From an uncultured Bacilli bacterium (GTDB taxonomy: Bacteria; Bacillota_I; Bacilli_A; RF39; UBA660), in assembly GCA_944332715.1 (NCBI GenBank), contig CALVKN010000006.1, positions 1 through 50,801 of the forward strand: a stretch of 50,801 bases of DNA, written 5' to 3'. Shown here in pieces: positions 1 through 7,873 of the stretch (positions within the stretch are counted from its first letter, which is position 1; every line of letters starts with the position of its first letter). Position numbers and translations under genes: made by a program. The notes under the pieces were generated by a model, which was not told the DNA's origin, ran no database searches, and was given only the letters and a program-made list of their open reading frames with translations.

Positions 1-72
1 TTACTTTAGGGATTCCTTTTTAAACTAGTTTATAGGTATATTTCTTTCTATTAAAGAAAGAGGGTTTTGGAA

Positions 73-957
73 ATGAAAGAAAAAGAAGCAGTAGGATCAG
101 GAGATGATTTTTTTAAAGCAGTAATGCTTTCTAAGAAGGGGAAAAAAATACTTGAACAAATAATTGGACAAGTGTTAGGTAAAAAGGTGGAAATAATAGA
201 GTTTATCAATACGGAACTCGGTAAAACACAAAAAATAGAAAAAGGAAAAAGAATAGATGTAATAGTAAAAATAGATGGAATAATAGCTAATGTTGAAGTA
301 AATGCTAATGATTATAATTATGTAAAGTTTTTTAGAAATTTTGCTTATTTAGTAAATCTATTTAATAGATATTCTGTAACAGAAAATAAAGATAATGAAA
401 AGATATATGATTTAAAAACAGAAATAATTCAAATAAATTTAAATTTTGGGAAAGTAAATACTAAAGAAGCGATATTAATAAATGAATTTGGTAATGATAA
501 AGGAATGAAGATAAAGACATTAAGATCATATGACATTTTTATGGACAACTTTGAGAAATTTTGCTATGATAATAGTGAAGTAGATAAGTATAAATATATA
601 CTTATGCTAAACAAGTCGGAAGAAGAATTAGAAAGTTTTTATCCGGGAGATGAAATAATAAAGGATTATGGTGAAGCATTAATGAAATATAAGAGTGAAG
701 GATTTATTTATCCATATACAACTGATGAAGAAAAAGAAATGATTCATAATACAGAAAAACAACTTGCATATGATGAAGGTGTTGATGCTGGAATTAAAAA
801 GGGATTTAGTAAAGGTATTGAGCAAAAAGAAATAGATGTTATTAAAAATATGCTTGAATTAAAACTTCCGATTTCAACGATTGCCAAATCATTAAATATA
901 AGTGAAGATGAAATAGAAAAAATAATTACAGAAAATAATCTTGATAACAAGAACTAA
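73..957 (+). CDS. Rpn/PD-(D/E)XK family nuclease-transposase-like protein
   Basis: The protein (about 294 aa) looks like the PDDEXK_2/Rpn group of recombination-promoting nuclease or transposase-like proteins. The N-terminal half has the nuclease-like strand pair RIDVIVKIDGIIANVEVN: an Asp, then E-x-N where active members carry E-x-K or E-x-Q, so the active site may be altered. The C-terminal third is charged and helical and ends in a small helix-turn-helix-like stretch (ISTIAKSLNISEDEIEKII), common in this family. The ATG at 73 is preferred over the TTG at 67 because AAAGAGGG lies 8-9 bases upstream. It stands alone and is followed by a strong hairpin terminator. The family assignment is from motif and length; activity is not shown by the sequence. 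Confidence 0.75.
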   Translation: MKEKEAVGSGDDFFKAVMLSKKGKKILEQIIGQVLGKKVEIIEFINTELGKTQKIEKGKRIDVIVKIDGIIANVEVNANDYNYVKFFRNFAYLVNLFNRYSVTENKDNEKIYDLKTEIIQINLNFGKVNTKEAILINEFGNDKGMKIKTLRSYDIFMDNFEKFCYDNSEVDKYKYILMLNKSEEELESFYPGDEIIKDYGEALMKYKSEGFIYPYTTDEEKEMIHNTEKQLAYDEGVDAGIKKGFSKGIEQKEIDVIKNMLELKLPISTIAKSLNISEDEIEKIITENNLDNKN

Positions 958-996
958 TAGCAAAGATATATATTGTAAAATTCTATATTAAATGAT

Positions 997-1035
997 AATC
1001 TAGTATGAATAGTAAACATACTGGATTTTTTCTTT
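997..1035 (+). terminator. Intrinsic terminator after the Rpn-like gene
   Basis: An 11-bp stem (AATCTAGTATG paired with CATACTGGATT, one T-G wobble) with a 9-nt loop runs into a T-rich tract. It isolates the Rpn-like gene from yvcK. Confidence 0.8.
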
Positions 1036-1081
1036 CTCTAACTTTACCTTTTTTGGTATTTGTGATAGACTTAGGTTAGTG

Positions 1082-2041
1082 ATGAATATGAAGAAAATTG
1101 TTATTTTTGGTGGTGGAAGTGGACTTTCACAACTTTTAAAGGGAATTAAATTATTTCCAGTAGAAATTACAGCAGTAGTTACTGTTGCTGATAATGGAGC
1201 AAGTACTGGAAGATTACGTAGAGAAATGAAGATACCTGCAGTGGGAGATATTTCTAAAGTAATGCTAAGTATGGCTAATGTTGATCAAGATGTAATTGAT
1301 TTGATGAATTATAGGTTTACTAAGTCTAAGACATTAGGAAATCATTCTGTTAAGAATTTATTACTTACGGCCTTACTTGATTTAAAAGGTAATTTTGATA
1401 GTGCTATACCAGTATTAGGTAATATACTTGATTTAAAGGGTACTGTTTTACCTTTAACTGAAGATAATATAAACCTAGTTGGTGTTACAACCGAAGGTAA
1501 AGAAATTAAGGGAGAAGAACAAGTAACGAAGTGTGCAAGTAAGATTGATTATGTAAAATATGATAAAGAATTTACTGTTAATCCGAAAGTAATAAAGGCA
1601 GTTGATGGTGCAGATTTAATTATATTTTCATCAGGAAGTTTGCTTACAAGTATTATACCACATTTAGTTGATAAAGGGTTAGTAGATGTAATAAATAAAG
1701 CAAAAGCTGATAAGATGTATATATGTAATTTATTTACTCAACCGGGGGAAACTGATGATTTTACAGTAAGAGATCATATAGATTTCTTGGAAAAATATTT
1801 GGGTAAAGGAAGCATTGATGTAGTAATTGCTAATAATGCAATTATGAGTAGTAAGTTAGCAAGAAAATATGCTGATGAAGAACAAAAGGATCCAGTAATT
1901 CTTGATATGCATGAGTTAGAAGATACAAATATTTATGTAATAGCTGATAAGTTATTTACAGTAGAAGATGGATATTATAGACATGATTCATTAAAGACCG
2001 GCTATTTGATATTTTCATATTTGATGGATGGTAGAAAATAA
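1082..2041 (+). CDS. yvcK: YvcK/CofD-like UDP-GlcNAc-binding regulator of carbon and cell-wall metabolism
   Basis: This is the YvcK (gluconeogenesis factor) family, a Rossmann-like protein that binds UDP-sugars and is needed in Bacillota for normal growth on gluconeogenic carbon sources and for cell-shape control. The N-terminus shows the family nucleotide loop VIFGGGSGLSQLLKG, followed by TVADNGASTGRLRRE and the PAVGDISKVMLSMA block; KTLGNHSVKNLLLTAL follows. Its length of about 319 aa is normal. The start is ATG at 1082 or 1088; GTG at 1079 is also in frame but less likely. The last base is shared with the first base of whiA, so the two are translationally coupled, as in the yvcJ-yvcK-whiA operon of Bacillus. 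The usual rapZ/yvcJ neighbour is not present here. Confidence 0.93.
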   Translation: MNMKKIVIFGGGSGLSQLLKGIKLFPVEITAVVTVADNGASTGRLRREMKIPAVGDISKVMLSMANVDQDVIDLMNYRFTKSKTLGNHSVKNLLLTALLDLKGNFDSAIPVLGNILDLKGTVLPLTEDNINLVGVTTEGKEIKGEEQVTKCASKIDYVKYDKEFTVNPKVIKAVDGADLIIFSSGSLLTSIIPHLVDKGLVDVINKAKADKMYICNLFTQPGETDDFTVRDHIDFLEKYLGKGSIDVVIANNAIMSSKLARKYADEEQKDPVILDMHELEDTNIYVIADKLFTVEDGYYRHDSLKTGYLIFSYLMDGRK

Positions 2042-2967
2042 TGACTTTTACTACAATGTTAAAAGAAGAAATATCTAAAAATGATTTTAATATTGTTGAA
2101 GCGAGATATGAACTTATGGCATTTTTAAATTGTTTAGGTAAGTTTAGTAAAGATGAATTATTAATAACGGTGGAAAATGCAAGTATTGCTAGGAGAATAT
2201 ATAAAGAAATAAAGGAAATATACGGAGTAAATCCTAAAATAATTATTAGGACGCAAAAGAGATTTAAAGTAAAACAAATATATATTTTAAGTATTAAAGA
2301 AAGATTGGATTTTATTAAGGATTCAGTTAGTTTAGGGATAAAGATAGATTTGGAAACACTTGTTACCGATGAGGAAAAGATTGCTTTTATCGAAGGCGCA
2401 TTCCTTGCTGTAGGTAATATTTCTAATCCTAGCACTAGTGGATATCATTTAGAGTTTATATTTACAAAAGAAAGACTTGCTAAGCAAGTGCTTAAGTTGC
2501 TCGAGTATTTTAAACTAAATGCTAAAATGATAAAACGAGGATATAAGACGGTTGTTTATATTAAAGCAAGTGAAAATATAAGTGATTTAATTAAGCTTTT
2601 TAAAGCAACTAGTTCATTATTTTATTTTGAAGATATAAGGATATATAGGGACCATAAAAATATGGTTAATAGACTTAATAATTGTGAGATAGCAAATCAG
2701 GAAAAGACATTTAAAACTGGTCAAAAGCAACTTGAAGATATTGAGTATTTGAAGACAATGGATTTATTTGATTTGCTTGATGATAAGACTAAGATTGTGG
2801 CTGATGCTAGGGTTAAGTATCCAGAACTTTCGTATCAAGAATTAGCAGATATTATAACTAGTGAAATGGATTATAAAATTGGTAAATCTGGTGTTAATCA
2901 TCATTTTATAAAGATAAGTAATTTAGTTAATAGACATAAAGAAAAGAGGAGTAGTAATGAAAGTTAG
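2041..2967 (+). CDS. whiA: WhiA-family DNA-binding protein
   Basis: WhiA homologue of 308 aa. The family combines an N-terminal degenerate LAGLIDADG-homing-endonuclease fold with a C-terminal helix-turn-helix. In Bacillota WhiA is linked to cell division and chromosome segregation rather than to sporulation as such. The N-terminal TTMLKEEISKN, the block EKIAFIEGAFLAVGNISNPSTSGYHLEF, and the C-terminal VADARVKYPELSYQELADII...GKSGVNHH helix-turn-helix are all present. The ATG overlaps the stop of yvcK by one base, and the 3' end overlaps nrdG by 11 bases, so yvcK-whiA-nrdG is one operon. Confidence 0.95.
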   Translation: MTFTTMLKEEISKNDFNIVEARYELMAFLNCLGKFSKDELLITVENASIARRIYKEIKEIYGVNPKIIIRTQKRFKVKQIYILSIKERLDFIKDSVSLGIKIDLETLVTDEEKIAFIEGAFLAVGNISNPSTSGYHLEFIFTKERLAKQVLKLLEYFKLNAKMIKRGYKTVVYIKASENISDLIKLFKATSSLFYFEDIRIYRDHKNMVNRLNNCEIANQEKTFKTGQKQLEDIEYLKTMDLFDLLDDKTKIVADARVKYPELSYQELADIITSEMDYKIGKSGVNHHFIKISNLVNRHKEKRSSNES

Positions 2968-3454
2968 ACTTGCAAGTAATTTACAAAGTGATAGTATTGT
3001 TGATGGAGATGGAATAAGAACTGTTATTTGGTTTCAAGGATGTAAGCATCACTGCAAAGAGTGCCAAAATCCTGAGACTTGGAATTTTGATGGTGGTATG
3101 GAAGTAGATATTGAAGATATAAAGGAACAATTAAAAAAACTTAAATATCAAACGGGTATTACTTTATCTGGGGGAGATCCTTTCTTTCAAGCAAGTGCTG
3201 CAGCAGAAATTGCTAAATTTGCTCATAGTATTGGATTAAATGTCTGGACTTATACCGGATTTACTTATGATGAAATAATAAATGCTAATGATGAGAAAAT
3301 GGAACTACTTAAAAATACTGATGTACTTGTAGATGGAAGATTTGAGATTGATAAAAAAAGTTTAGCATGTAAGTTTAGGGGAAGTACTAATCAAAGAGTA
3401 ATTGATGTAAAAAAGAGTTTAGAAGAAGGGGGAGTTGTTACAATTTATGATTAG
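2957..3454 (+). CDS. nrdG: Anaerobic ribonucleotide reductase activating protein, radical SAM
   Basis: NrdG uses a [4Fe-4S] cluster and S-adenosylmethionine to install the glycyl radical on the class III ribonucleotide reductase NrdD. The CX3CX2C cluster motif is visible as C29-KHH-C33-KE-C36, preceded by VDGDGIRTVIWFQG and followed by TLSGGDPFFQ, both typical. At 165 aa it has full family length. No nrdD lies in the window, so the partner must be elsewhere. It overlaps whiA upstream and the ECF-like gene downstream. Its presence indicates an anaerobic or facultative lifestyle. Confidence 0.95.
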   Translation: MKVRLASNLQSDSIVDGDGIRTVIWFQGCKHHCKECQNPETWNFDGGMEVDIEDIKEQLKKLKYQTGITLSGGDPFFQASAAAEIAKFAHSIGLNVWTYTGFTYDEIINANDEKMELLKNTDVLVDGRFEIDKKSLACKFRGSTNQRVIDVKKSLEEGGVVTIYD

Positions 3455-3920
3455 TAATGAAGAATATAATTATGTGATACTTAGTAATGATATTGATAAA
3501 GTTTTTTTAGCAAAATATTCTGAATATCCAATGATTGATAATATTTCATTTAGTGAACTAAGAAGTAAACTTGAATTTAATACAACTAAAAGAATAGTTT
3601 TTAATAATACTTTTTATGGATATAGAGAAGATGAAATAAAAGAAATAATGGAGTTGTTAAAAAAACAAAATATTAAATTTGTTTTAATTACAAGTAATGT
3701 TGAAGAGGCTTTATATGGAGATTATATATTAGTTTATGATGGAAAAAATATAGTATTAGAAGGATTAAAGGAAGTAGTATTAAAAGAAGAAAAAAAATTA
3801 AAACATTTAGGATATGGCCTACCTTTTGTAGTTGATTTATCTATCCAACTAACTTATTATGATGTTTTTGATAAAGTATATTTTGATATAGATAATATGA
3901 TAGGTGATTTATGGAATTAG
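3447..3920 (+). CDS. Degenerate EcfA-like ABC ATPase (pseudo-ATPase), first copy
   Basis: A 157-aa protein that I read as the eroded C-terminal half of an energy-coupling-factor transporter ATPase (EcfA1). The segment FVLITSNVEEALYGDYILVYDGKNIVLEG matches the H-loop and following strands of EcfA, and LKHLGYGLPFVVDLSIQL matches the EcfA C-terminal motif. The catalytic parts are gone: no Walker A, no LSGGQ, the Walker B position reads RIVFNNTFYG, and the H-loop His is Asn. The ATG at 3447 is chosen because GGGGGAG lies 12 bases upstream; a TTG at 3435 would sit directly on that ribosome site. It overlaps nrdG by 8 bases and the next gene by 10. The position in front of truA is the usual place of ecfA1-ecfA2-ecfT. 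The reading frame is intact, so a structural role is possible. Confidence 0.6.
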   Translation: MISNEEYNYVILSNDIDKVFLAKYSEYPMIDNISFSELRSKLEFNTTKRIVFNNTFYGYREDEIKEIMELLKKQNIKFVLITSNVEEALYGDYILVYDGKNIVLEGLKEVVLKEEKKLKHLGYGLPFVVDLSIQLTYYDVFDKVYFDIDNMIGDLWN

Positions 3921-4468
3921 GTAGTTTAAATGGTAATGTTATCGGAGTAATTGCTGATAATTATAAAAGTGATGATTTTAAAGATACATTAGTTAGTGAG
4001 ATAATAACTAAAAGGATCGAAGAAACATTAAAAATGGTGAAATTAGAAAGTAGTGTTTTAGAAAAAAGATTTAGTGATTTATCTAGTAGAAATAAAGAAA
4101 AAGTTATACTTGCAAGTAAACTTCATGATAAAGAAATAATATTGGTTAATTTTTCGGAAGGTTTAATTAAAAGTGATTTAGACTATTTTAAAACATTATT
4201 TAGAAGAGTAACTAAATATAATAAAAAAGTTATATTGATTGATAAAAATACAGAATTATTTTTAAATTGTGTTGATCGTATTTATGTTTTAGAGCAGGAT
4301 GCTATAAAATATGAAACTGTAGATATTTTTGATAAGATATTAGAATTATATGTTGATTTACCTAAGATTGTTGATTTTGCCAATAGATGTGAAAAAGTGG
4401 GGGTAAGGCTTGATCACTATACGGAATTAGATGAATTAATGAAAGCTATATATAGGATAAAATCATGA
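3911..4468 (+). CDS. Degenerate EcfA-like ABC ATPase (pseudo-ATPase), second copy
   Basis: The 185-aa product aligns by eye with the second half of EcfA2: LSSRNKEKVILASKLHDKEIILVNFSEGL stands where LSGGQ-x-RVAIAG...ILVLDEPTAGL is expected, followed by KKVILIDKNTELFLNCVDRIYVLEQ for the H-loop and the C-terminal LPKIVDFANRCEKVGVRLDHYTELDELM. Walker A is absent, LSGGQ has become LSSRN, the Walker B Asp-Glu pair has become Asn-Phe, and the H-loop His is Lys. It should not hydrolyse ATP. It overlaps the preceding gene by 10 bases and truA by ATGA, so translation is coupled. No ecfT membrane component follows, unlike the canonical operon. Confidence 0.6.
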   Translation: MELGSLNGNVIGVIADNYKSDDFKDTLVSEIITKRIEETLKMVKLESSVLEKRFSDLSSRNKEKVILASKLHDKEIILVNFSEGLIKSDLDYFKTLFRRVTKYNKKVILIDKNTELFLNCVDRIYVLEQDAIKYETVDIFDKILELYVDLPKIVDFANRCEKVGVRLDHYTELDELMKAIYRIKS

Positions 4469-5184
4469 GATATTTGATTAGGTTTAGTTATGATGGAACA
4501 AAGTTTCATGGGTTTCAAAGACAAAACGATGTAAAAAATGTTCAAGGAACTTTAGAGAGAGTTTTAAGTGATGTTTTTGAAAGCGATATAGTTATCAAAG
4601 GAAGTGGTAGAACTGATGCAGGAGTACATGCAAATGGGCAATGTGCGCACTTTGATATAGATAAGAAAATTACTAAAGAAGATATTAATATAATAAATAG
4701 AATATTAAATGATGAAATTGTTATAAAATCATATAAGTTAGTAAGAAATGACTTTCATGCTAGACATGATGTAAAAAGGAAAAAATATATCTATAAGTTA
4801 AATATTGGAGATTTTGATAAAACTAAAGAAGGTTATTGTTATCAAAAGAGGTTGAAATTAGATTTTTCCTTAATGAAAAGAGCAATGAAATTGTTTGTGG
4901 GAACTCATGATTTTCGTAATTTTGTAAGTGGTCCAAGACTTGATTATACAACAACTATTTATAAAACTAAAATAAAAAGAAAAGGGGATATGGTTTTATT
5001 TGAATTTGTGGGAATTGGTTTTTATAGATATATGGTTAGACACTTAGTTGGAGCTGTAATTGATGTTGGTCGTGGTAAAGCAAAGGTAAGTGATGTAGAG
5101 CGAATGATTGAAAATTCATTGGTTGAAAAAAATTTAAGTGTAGTGCCTGCGGAGGGATTATATTTAGTGGAAGTTAAGTATTGA
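4465..5184 (+). CDS. truA: tRNA pseudouridine(38-40) synthase TruA
   Basis: TruA isomerises uridines 38-40 in the anticodon stem-loop of many tRNAs. The catalytic motif GSGRTDAGVHA is present, with Asp51 as nucleophile, as are FHARHDVKRKKYIYKL and the C-terminal FYRYMVRHLVGAVIDVGRGK. Length 239 aa is normal. Its start overlaps the upstream stop (ATGA). The end is followed within a few bases by a new promoter for the next small membrane gene, so truA ends this operon. Confidence 0.95.
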   Translation: MRYLIRFSYDGTKFHGFQRQNDVKNVQGTLERVLSDVFESDIVIKGSGRTDAGVHANGQCAHFDIDKKITKEDINIINRILNDEIVIKSYKLVRNDFHARHDVKRKKYIYKLNIGDFDKTKEGYCYQKRLKLDFSLMKRAMKLFVGTHDFRNFVSGPRLDYTTTIYKTKIKRKGDMVLFEFVGIGFYRYMVRHLVGAVIDVGRGKAKVSDVERMIENSLVEKNLSVVPAEGLYLVEVKY

Positions 5185-5187
5185 TGC

Positions 5188-5216
5188 TTGATTTCTTTTT
5201 CTTTTTATGGTATTAT
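5188..5216 (+). promoter_or_regulatory. Sigma-A-type promoter
   Basis: TTGATT, a 17-bp spacer, then TATTAT, directly after the truA stop. It would drive the small membrane protein gene that starts at 5248. Confidence 0.7.
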
Positions 5217-5247
5217 AGCAGCAATTTATCAAGGGGGGGAAAAGTTA

Positions 5248-5568
5248 ATGACAAGTGAAGAAAATAAATTTATTGTAAAAAAGATAAAAAAATATAATGG
5301 AAAAATTGGATTTTATGATAATTGTTCATTTGCAGCTTTTGTAGTATTTTTGTTTTCTATTGCAGGTTTATTAAGTAGTGGTAAGGTAAGTGCAGAGACA
5401 GAATCTTTGGTTAATCAAATTATTGAACAGCTTAGTATGATTGGAGTTTTTGTTAGTCCAATGTTATTTACAGGATTTTTATATGGTAAGATGCAATCTA
5501 AAGAAATAGTTAAGGATTTATTAGATTTATTAGATCAAGAAGAAATGACAGAAAGTAGAAGAAAATAG
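5248..5568 (+). CDS. Small two-helix membrane protein, function unknown
   Basis: A 106-aa protein with a charged N-terminus (TSEENKFIVKKIKKYNGKIGFYD), a first hydrophobic segment (FAAFVVFLFSIAGLLSSG), a linker and a second segment (MIGVFVSPMLFTGFLYG), ending in an acidic and basic tail. I do not recognise a family. The ATG at 5248 is chosen because it follows GGGGGGAAAAG; an upstream in-frame start at 5188 would overlap the promoter. It lies between truA and the ribosomal protein operon. Confidence 0.65.
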   Translation: MTSEENKFIVKKIKKYNGKIGFYDNCSFAAFVVFLFSIAGLLSSGKVSAETESLVNQIIEQLSMIGVFVSPMLFTGFLYGKMQSKEIVKDLLDLLDQEEMTESRRK

Positions 5569-5665
5569 TGAATTATAAAGAAATAACTTATACTGTAAAA
5601 AAACTTAAAAAATATGAAAAATAATGTGGAGTTTTTTTAGAGGGCTATACTAGTGGTGGTAGATA

Positions 5666-5932
5666 ATGATAGATATATTAGATATAGTTACGTTAGATAA
5701 TGATATTGATTATGTTGTTGGAGCTAAAACAAAAATTTATGATAATTTTTATTATTGTTTAGTTAATGAAAATAATCCAGAAGATTTACTTATATGTAAG
5801 AGTAGTGATGAAGTAAATTTGACGGAAGTAACAGATAGTGAAGTAATAAAAGGGTTGCTTCCAAAGTTTTATGAAAGTATTAGAGAAGCAAAAATAATAG
5901 AAAAGTGTCTAAAAATGAATGAAAATGCCTAA
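5666..5932 (+). CDS. Small acidic protein, possibly DUF1292-like
   Basis: An 88-aa acidic protein with alternating beta-strand-like stretches (DIVTLDNDIDYVVGAKTKIYDNFYYCLVNENNPEDLLICKSSDEV). The arrangement resembles the DUF1292/YrzB group of small Bacillota proteins of unknown function, but the match is weak. The ATG follows GGTGGTAG. Its stop codon lies inside the hairpin of the terminator that separates it from rplM. The 97 bases upstream hold an A/T-only inverted repeat (AAAAAAACT with AGTTTTTTT) of doubtful meaning. Confidence 0.55.
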   Translation: MIDILDIVTLDNDIDYVVGAKTKIYDNFYYCLVNENNPEDLLICKSSDEVNLTEVTDSEVIKGLLPKFYESIREAKIIEKCLKMNENA

Positions 5933-5959
5933 AAGTATTTGACTTTTAGCGTTTTTTTT
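5929..5959 (+). terminator. Intrinsic terminator overlapping the rplM promoter
   Basis: CTAAAAGT and ACTTTTAG form a perfect 8-bp stem around a 5-nt loop, followed after CG by eight T residues. The stop codon of the upstream gene is inside the left arm. Confidence 0.8.
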
Positions 5960-5967
5960 CATATAAT
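5939..5967 (+). promoter_or_regulatory. Promoter of the rplM-rpsI operon
   Basis: TTGACT, a 17-bp spacer, then TATAAT, near consensus. The -35 box lies in the loop and right arm of the upstream terminator hairpin, so the terminator and promoter are interleaved. Confidence 0.85.
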
Positions 5968-5986
5968 TTTAATCGGTACATTTTAT

Positions 5987-6031
5987 TTATGTGATTTATT
6001 TAGTCGTGGGAAAATTAAATAAGGAACATAA
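5987..6031 (+). ncRNA. L13-type ribosomal protein leader
   Basis: Nested helices in the 5' leader of rplM: an outer TTATGT/ACATAA and an inner TTATTTA/TAAATAA around a 13-nt loop, GTCGTGGGAAAAT. The position and the compact, nearly uninterrupted double stem fit the L13 leader of Bacillota, thought to be bound by L13 for feedback control. Assignment rests on structure and position, not on a covariance search. Confidence 0.65.
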
Positions 6032-6045
6032 TTGAAAGGATTAGT

Positions 6046-6477
6046 ATGAAAACATTTATGCAAAAAAAAGAAACTGTTGAAAGAAATTGGTATGTAATCG
6101 ATGCTGAAGGACAAACTTTAGGTCGTCTTGCAACTAAAGCAGCTCATATTTTACGTGGTAAGCATAAAGTTACATATACTCCTCATGTTGATTGTGGAGA
6201 CTATGTAATTGTAATTAATGCTGAAAAGGCAGTTCTAACTGGAAACAAACTAGATGATAAGAAATATTATAATCATTCAGGTTATCCAGGAGGACTAAGA
6301 GAAAGAACTGCTAAAGAAATGATTGAAAAGTATCCAGAAGAAATGGTTGAAAGAGCAATTAAAGGAATGCTTCCTCATGGTAGACTTGGTAGAGCGATGG
6401 GCAAAAAATTATTTGTTTATCGTGGATCTGATCACAAGCATGAAGCTCAAAAGCCAATTGCTTTGGAAGTTAAGTAG
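6046..6477 (+). CDS. rplM: Large ribosomal subunit protein uL13
   Basis: L13, a primary-binding protein of the 50S subunit, 143 aa. Recognised from [62 protein letters not shown] and [20 protein letters not shown]. The ATG follows GAAAGGA by 6 bases. It is cotranscribed with rpsI 9 bases downstream, the universal bacterial arrangement, and carries a leader that probably controls its own synthesis. Confidence 0.98.
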   Translation: MKTFMQKKETVERNWYVIDAEGQTLGRLATKAAHILRGKHKVTYTPHVDCGDYVIVINAEKAVLTGNKLDDKKYYNHSGYPGGLRERTAKEMIEKYPEEMVERAIKGMLPHGRLGRAMGKKLFVYRGSDHKHEAQKPIALEVK

Positions 6478-6486
6478 GAGGATTTT

Positions 6487-6906
6487 ATGAGTAAAAATTT
6501 AGAATGGACCGCAACTGGTCGTCGTAAAAGAAGTGTTGCTCAAGTAAGAATGACTGGTGGAACTGGAAATATTACTGTTAATGGTGTTGATGTTAATGAA
6601 TATATGCCATATGCTACATTAGTAATGGATTTAAAACAACCACTTGTTGCTACTGGAAATGAAAACAGATTTGATATCGATGTTAAAGTTACTGGTGGTG
6701 GCTTTTCTGGACAAACTGGTGCTATTCGTTTAGGTATTACTAGAGCATTACTTAAGTTTGATGCTAATACTGACCAAACAAGAGAAGATAGTTATAGACA
6801 TATTCTTAAAAATGCTGGATTTGTCACTAGAGACCCTAGAGTTAAAGAAAGAAAGAAATATGGTCTTAAGAAAGCACGTAGAGCTCCACAATTTTCTAAG
6901 AGATAG
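6487..6906 (+). CDS. rpsI: Small ribosomal subunit protein uS9
   Basis: S9 of the 30S subunit, 139 aa, whose C-terminal tail reaches the P-site tRNA. The family blocks [44 protein letters not shown] and the basic tail [25 protein letters not shown] are complete. The ATG follows AGGAGG. A strong terminator directly after the stop closes the operon. Confidence 0.98.
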   Translation: MSKNLEWTATGRRKRSVAQVRMTGGTGNITVNGVDVNEYMPYATLVMDLKQPLVATGNENRFDIDVKVTGGGFSGQTGAIRLGITRALLKFDANTDQTREDSYRHILKNAGFVTRDPRVKERKKYGLKKARRAPQFSKR

Positions 6907-6916
6907 TATATTTTAT

Positions 6917-6945
6917 CCTATAAACTTGATGTTTATAGGTTTTTT
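6917..6945 (+). terminator. Terminator of rplM-rpsI
   Basis: CCTATAAAC and GTTTATAGG form a perfect 9-bp stem with a 5-nt loop and a T tract. Confidence 0.9.
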
Positions 6946-7035
6946 GTTATAAAATCAATGTAAATGAGTATTGAGAATGTAGATTTTTTTAAAATTTTCT
7001 GATAAACTTTAATTGTAAGTGTAAAGGAGTAAGTT

Positions 7036-7671
7036 ATGGATAAGGTTTCACAAATTGTACCAGATGGAATTGATAGCAAGTATTTTGAAGTAAAATATCG
7101 ACCAGGAATATCTAATGCATCTCTTGATGTTAAATGTAATCTTTTACTTAATTATTTAGCTCTTGCAGATGTAAGTAGAAGACAGAAAGAAATATCATTG
7201 CTTTATGAATTTTTTATTACTGTGTTAGCAAAATGTAATTCAGAAGAAGAATTAAATAATTTAACTAAATTTATGGAAGAAACAGCAAAAATAGGAGGTT
7301 ATGCAACTACATTTGCTAGCGATGTTGCAAAATATATTAATGTTGATGGGCGAAATGCCGCAGTAAAGTTTGTTGCATTAAAAAAAGAACGAAAGGAAAA
7401 ACAAAAAGATACAAGATTAGAAGAATGGAACAGAAGATATAACCGTGTATGTAGTGAATATGCAAGCGTGATGGAAAAATCAATGGTGGATGATGAAGAA
7501 ATATCTGCTTTGATTAGTCAGTTTAATGCTTTGCAAAGCGAATTATATACTTTTGGTGAGGGTGTAGATAAAGAATTTATTGCAGAAATGGACAGAGATA
7601 TTGAACAAAGAATAGATTATTTAAAAGAAGTATATTTAGCAATTGAAAAGGCAACTAAATGGGAGTTATAA
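7036..7671 (+). CDS. Soluble helical protein, function unknown
   Basis: A 211-aa protein without membrane segments or signal peptide and with no family I recognise. It is mostly helical, with a charged middle segment (KKERKEKQKDTRLEEWNRRYNRV) that could form a coiled coil and an acidic helical C-terminus. The ATG follows AAAGGAG with good spacing, and composition matches neighbouring genes, so it is probably real. It stands alone between the ribosomal operon and the structured RNA-like region. Confidence 0.6.
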   Translation: MDKVSQIVPDGIDSKYFEVKYRPGISNASLDVKCNLLLNYLALADVSRRQKEISLLYEFFITVLAKCNSEEELNNLTKFMEETAKIGGYATTFASDVAKYINVDGRNAAVKFVALKKERKEKQKDTRLEEWNRRYNRVCSEYASVMEKSMVDDEEISALISQFNALQSELYTFGEGVDKEFIAEMDRDIEQRIDYLKEVYLAIEKATKWEL

Positions 7672-7719
7672 TTTTCATTAAGGAGTTTTTGAAATAATAA
7701 TTTGCGGGATAACTTTAAA

Positions 7720-7809
7720 GCGATTTTTAATTGCTAATTTTTATAGAAACTGGCATTATAGTAAATGTCAGAAATGATTGACTCCGATACTTCGGAGGTT
7801 TTTCTTTTT
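7720..7809 (+). ncRNA. Candidate structured small RNA or long 3' leader with terminator
   Basis: Three consecutive hairpins fill the gap between two genes: GCGATT-TTT-AATTGC, then CTGGCATT/AATGTCAG (one G-T pair), then CTCCGA-TACT-TCGGAG followed by a T-rich tract. There is no reading frame of note. It could be a small RNA, a processed 3' UTR of the upstream gene, or simply a complex terminator. I see no clear promoter directly upstream. Confidence 0.4.
7782..7809 (+). terminator. Intrinsic terminator upstream of abiE operon
   Basis: CTCCGA/TCGGAG stem with TACT loop, then TTTTTCTTTTT. Confidence 0.85.
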
Positions 7810-7825
7810 AAATTTATAATATTGC

Positions 7826-7854
7826 TTGATTTCCTCCGAAATTTATCGTATAAT
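7826..7854 (+). promoter_or_regulatory. Promoter and possible operator of the AbiE-like operon
   Basis: TTGATT, a 17-bp spacer, TATAAT. The -10 box is bracketed by TTATC and GATAA (inverted arms), a plausible site for negative autoregulation by the AbiEi antitoxin. In addition TCCTCC within the spacer can pair with GGAGGA of the ribosome site at 7865-7870; it lies upstream of the expected RNA start, so this pairing matters only for read-through transcripts. Confidence 0.7.
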
Positions 7855-7873
7855 GATAATTAAAGGAGGAAAT

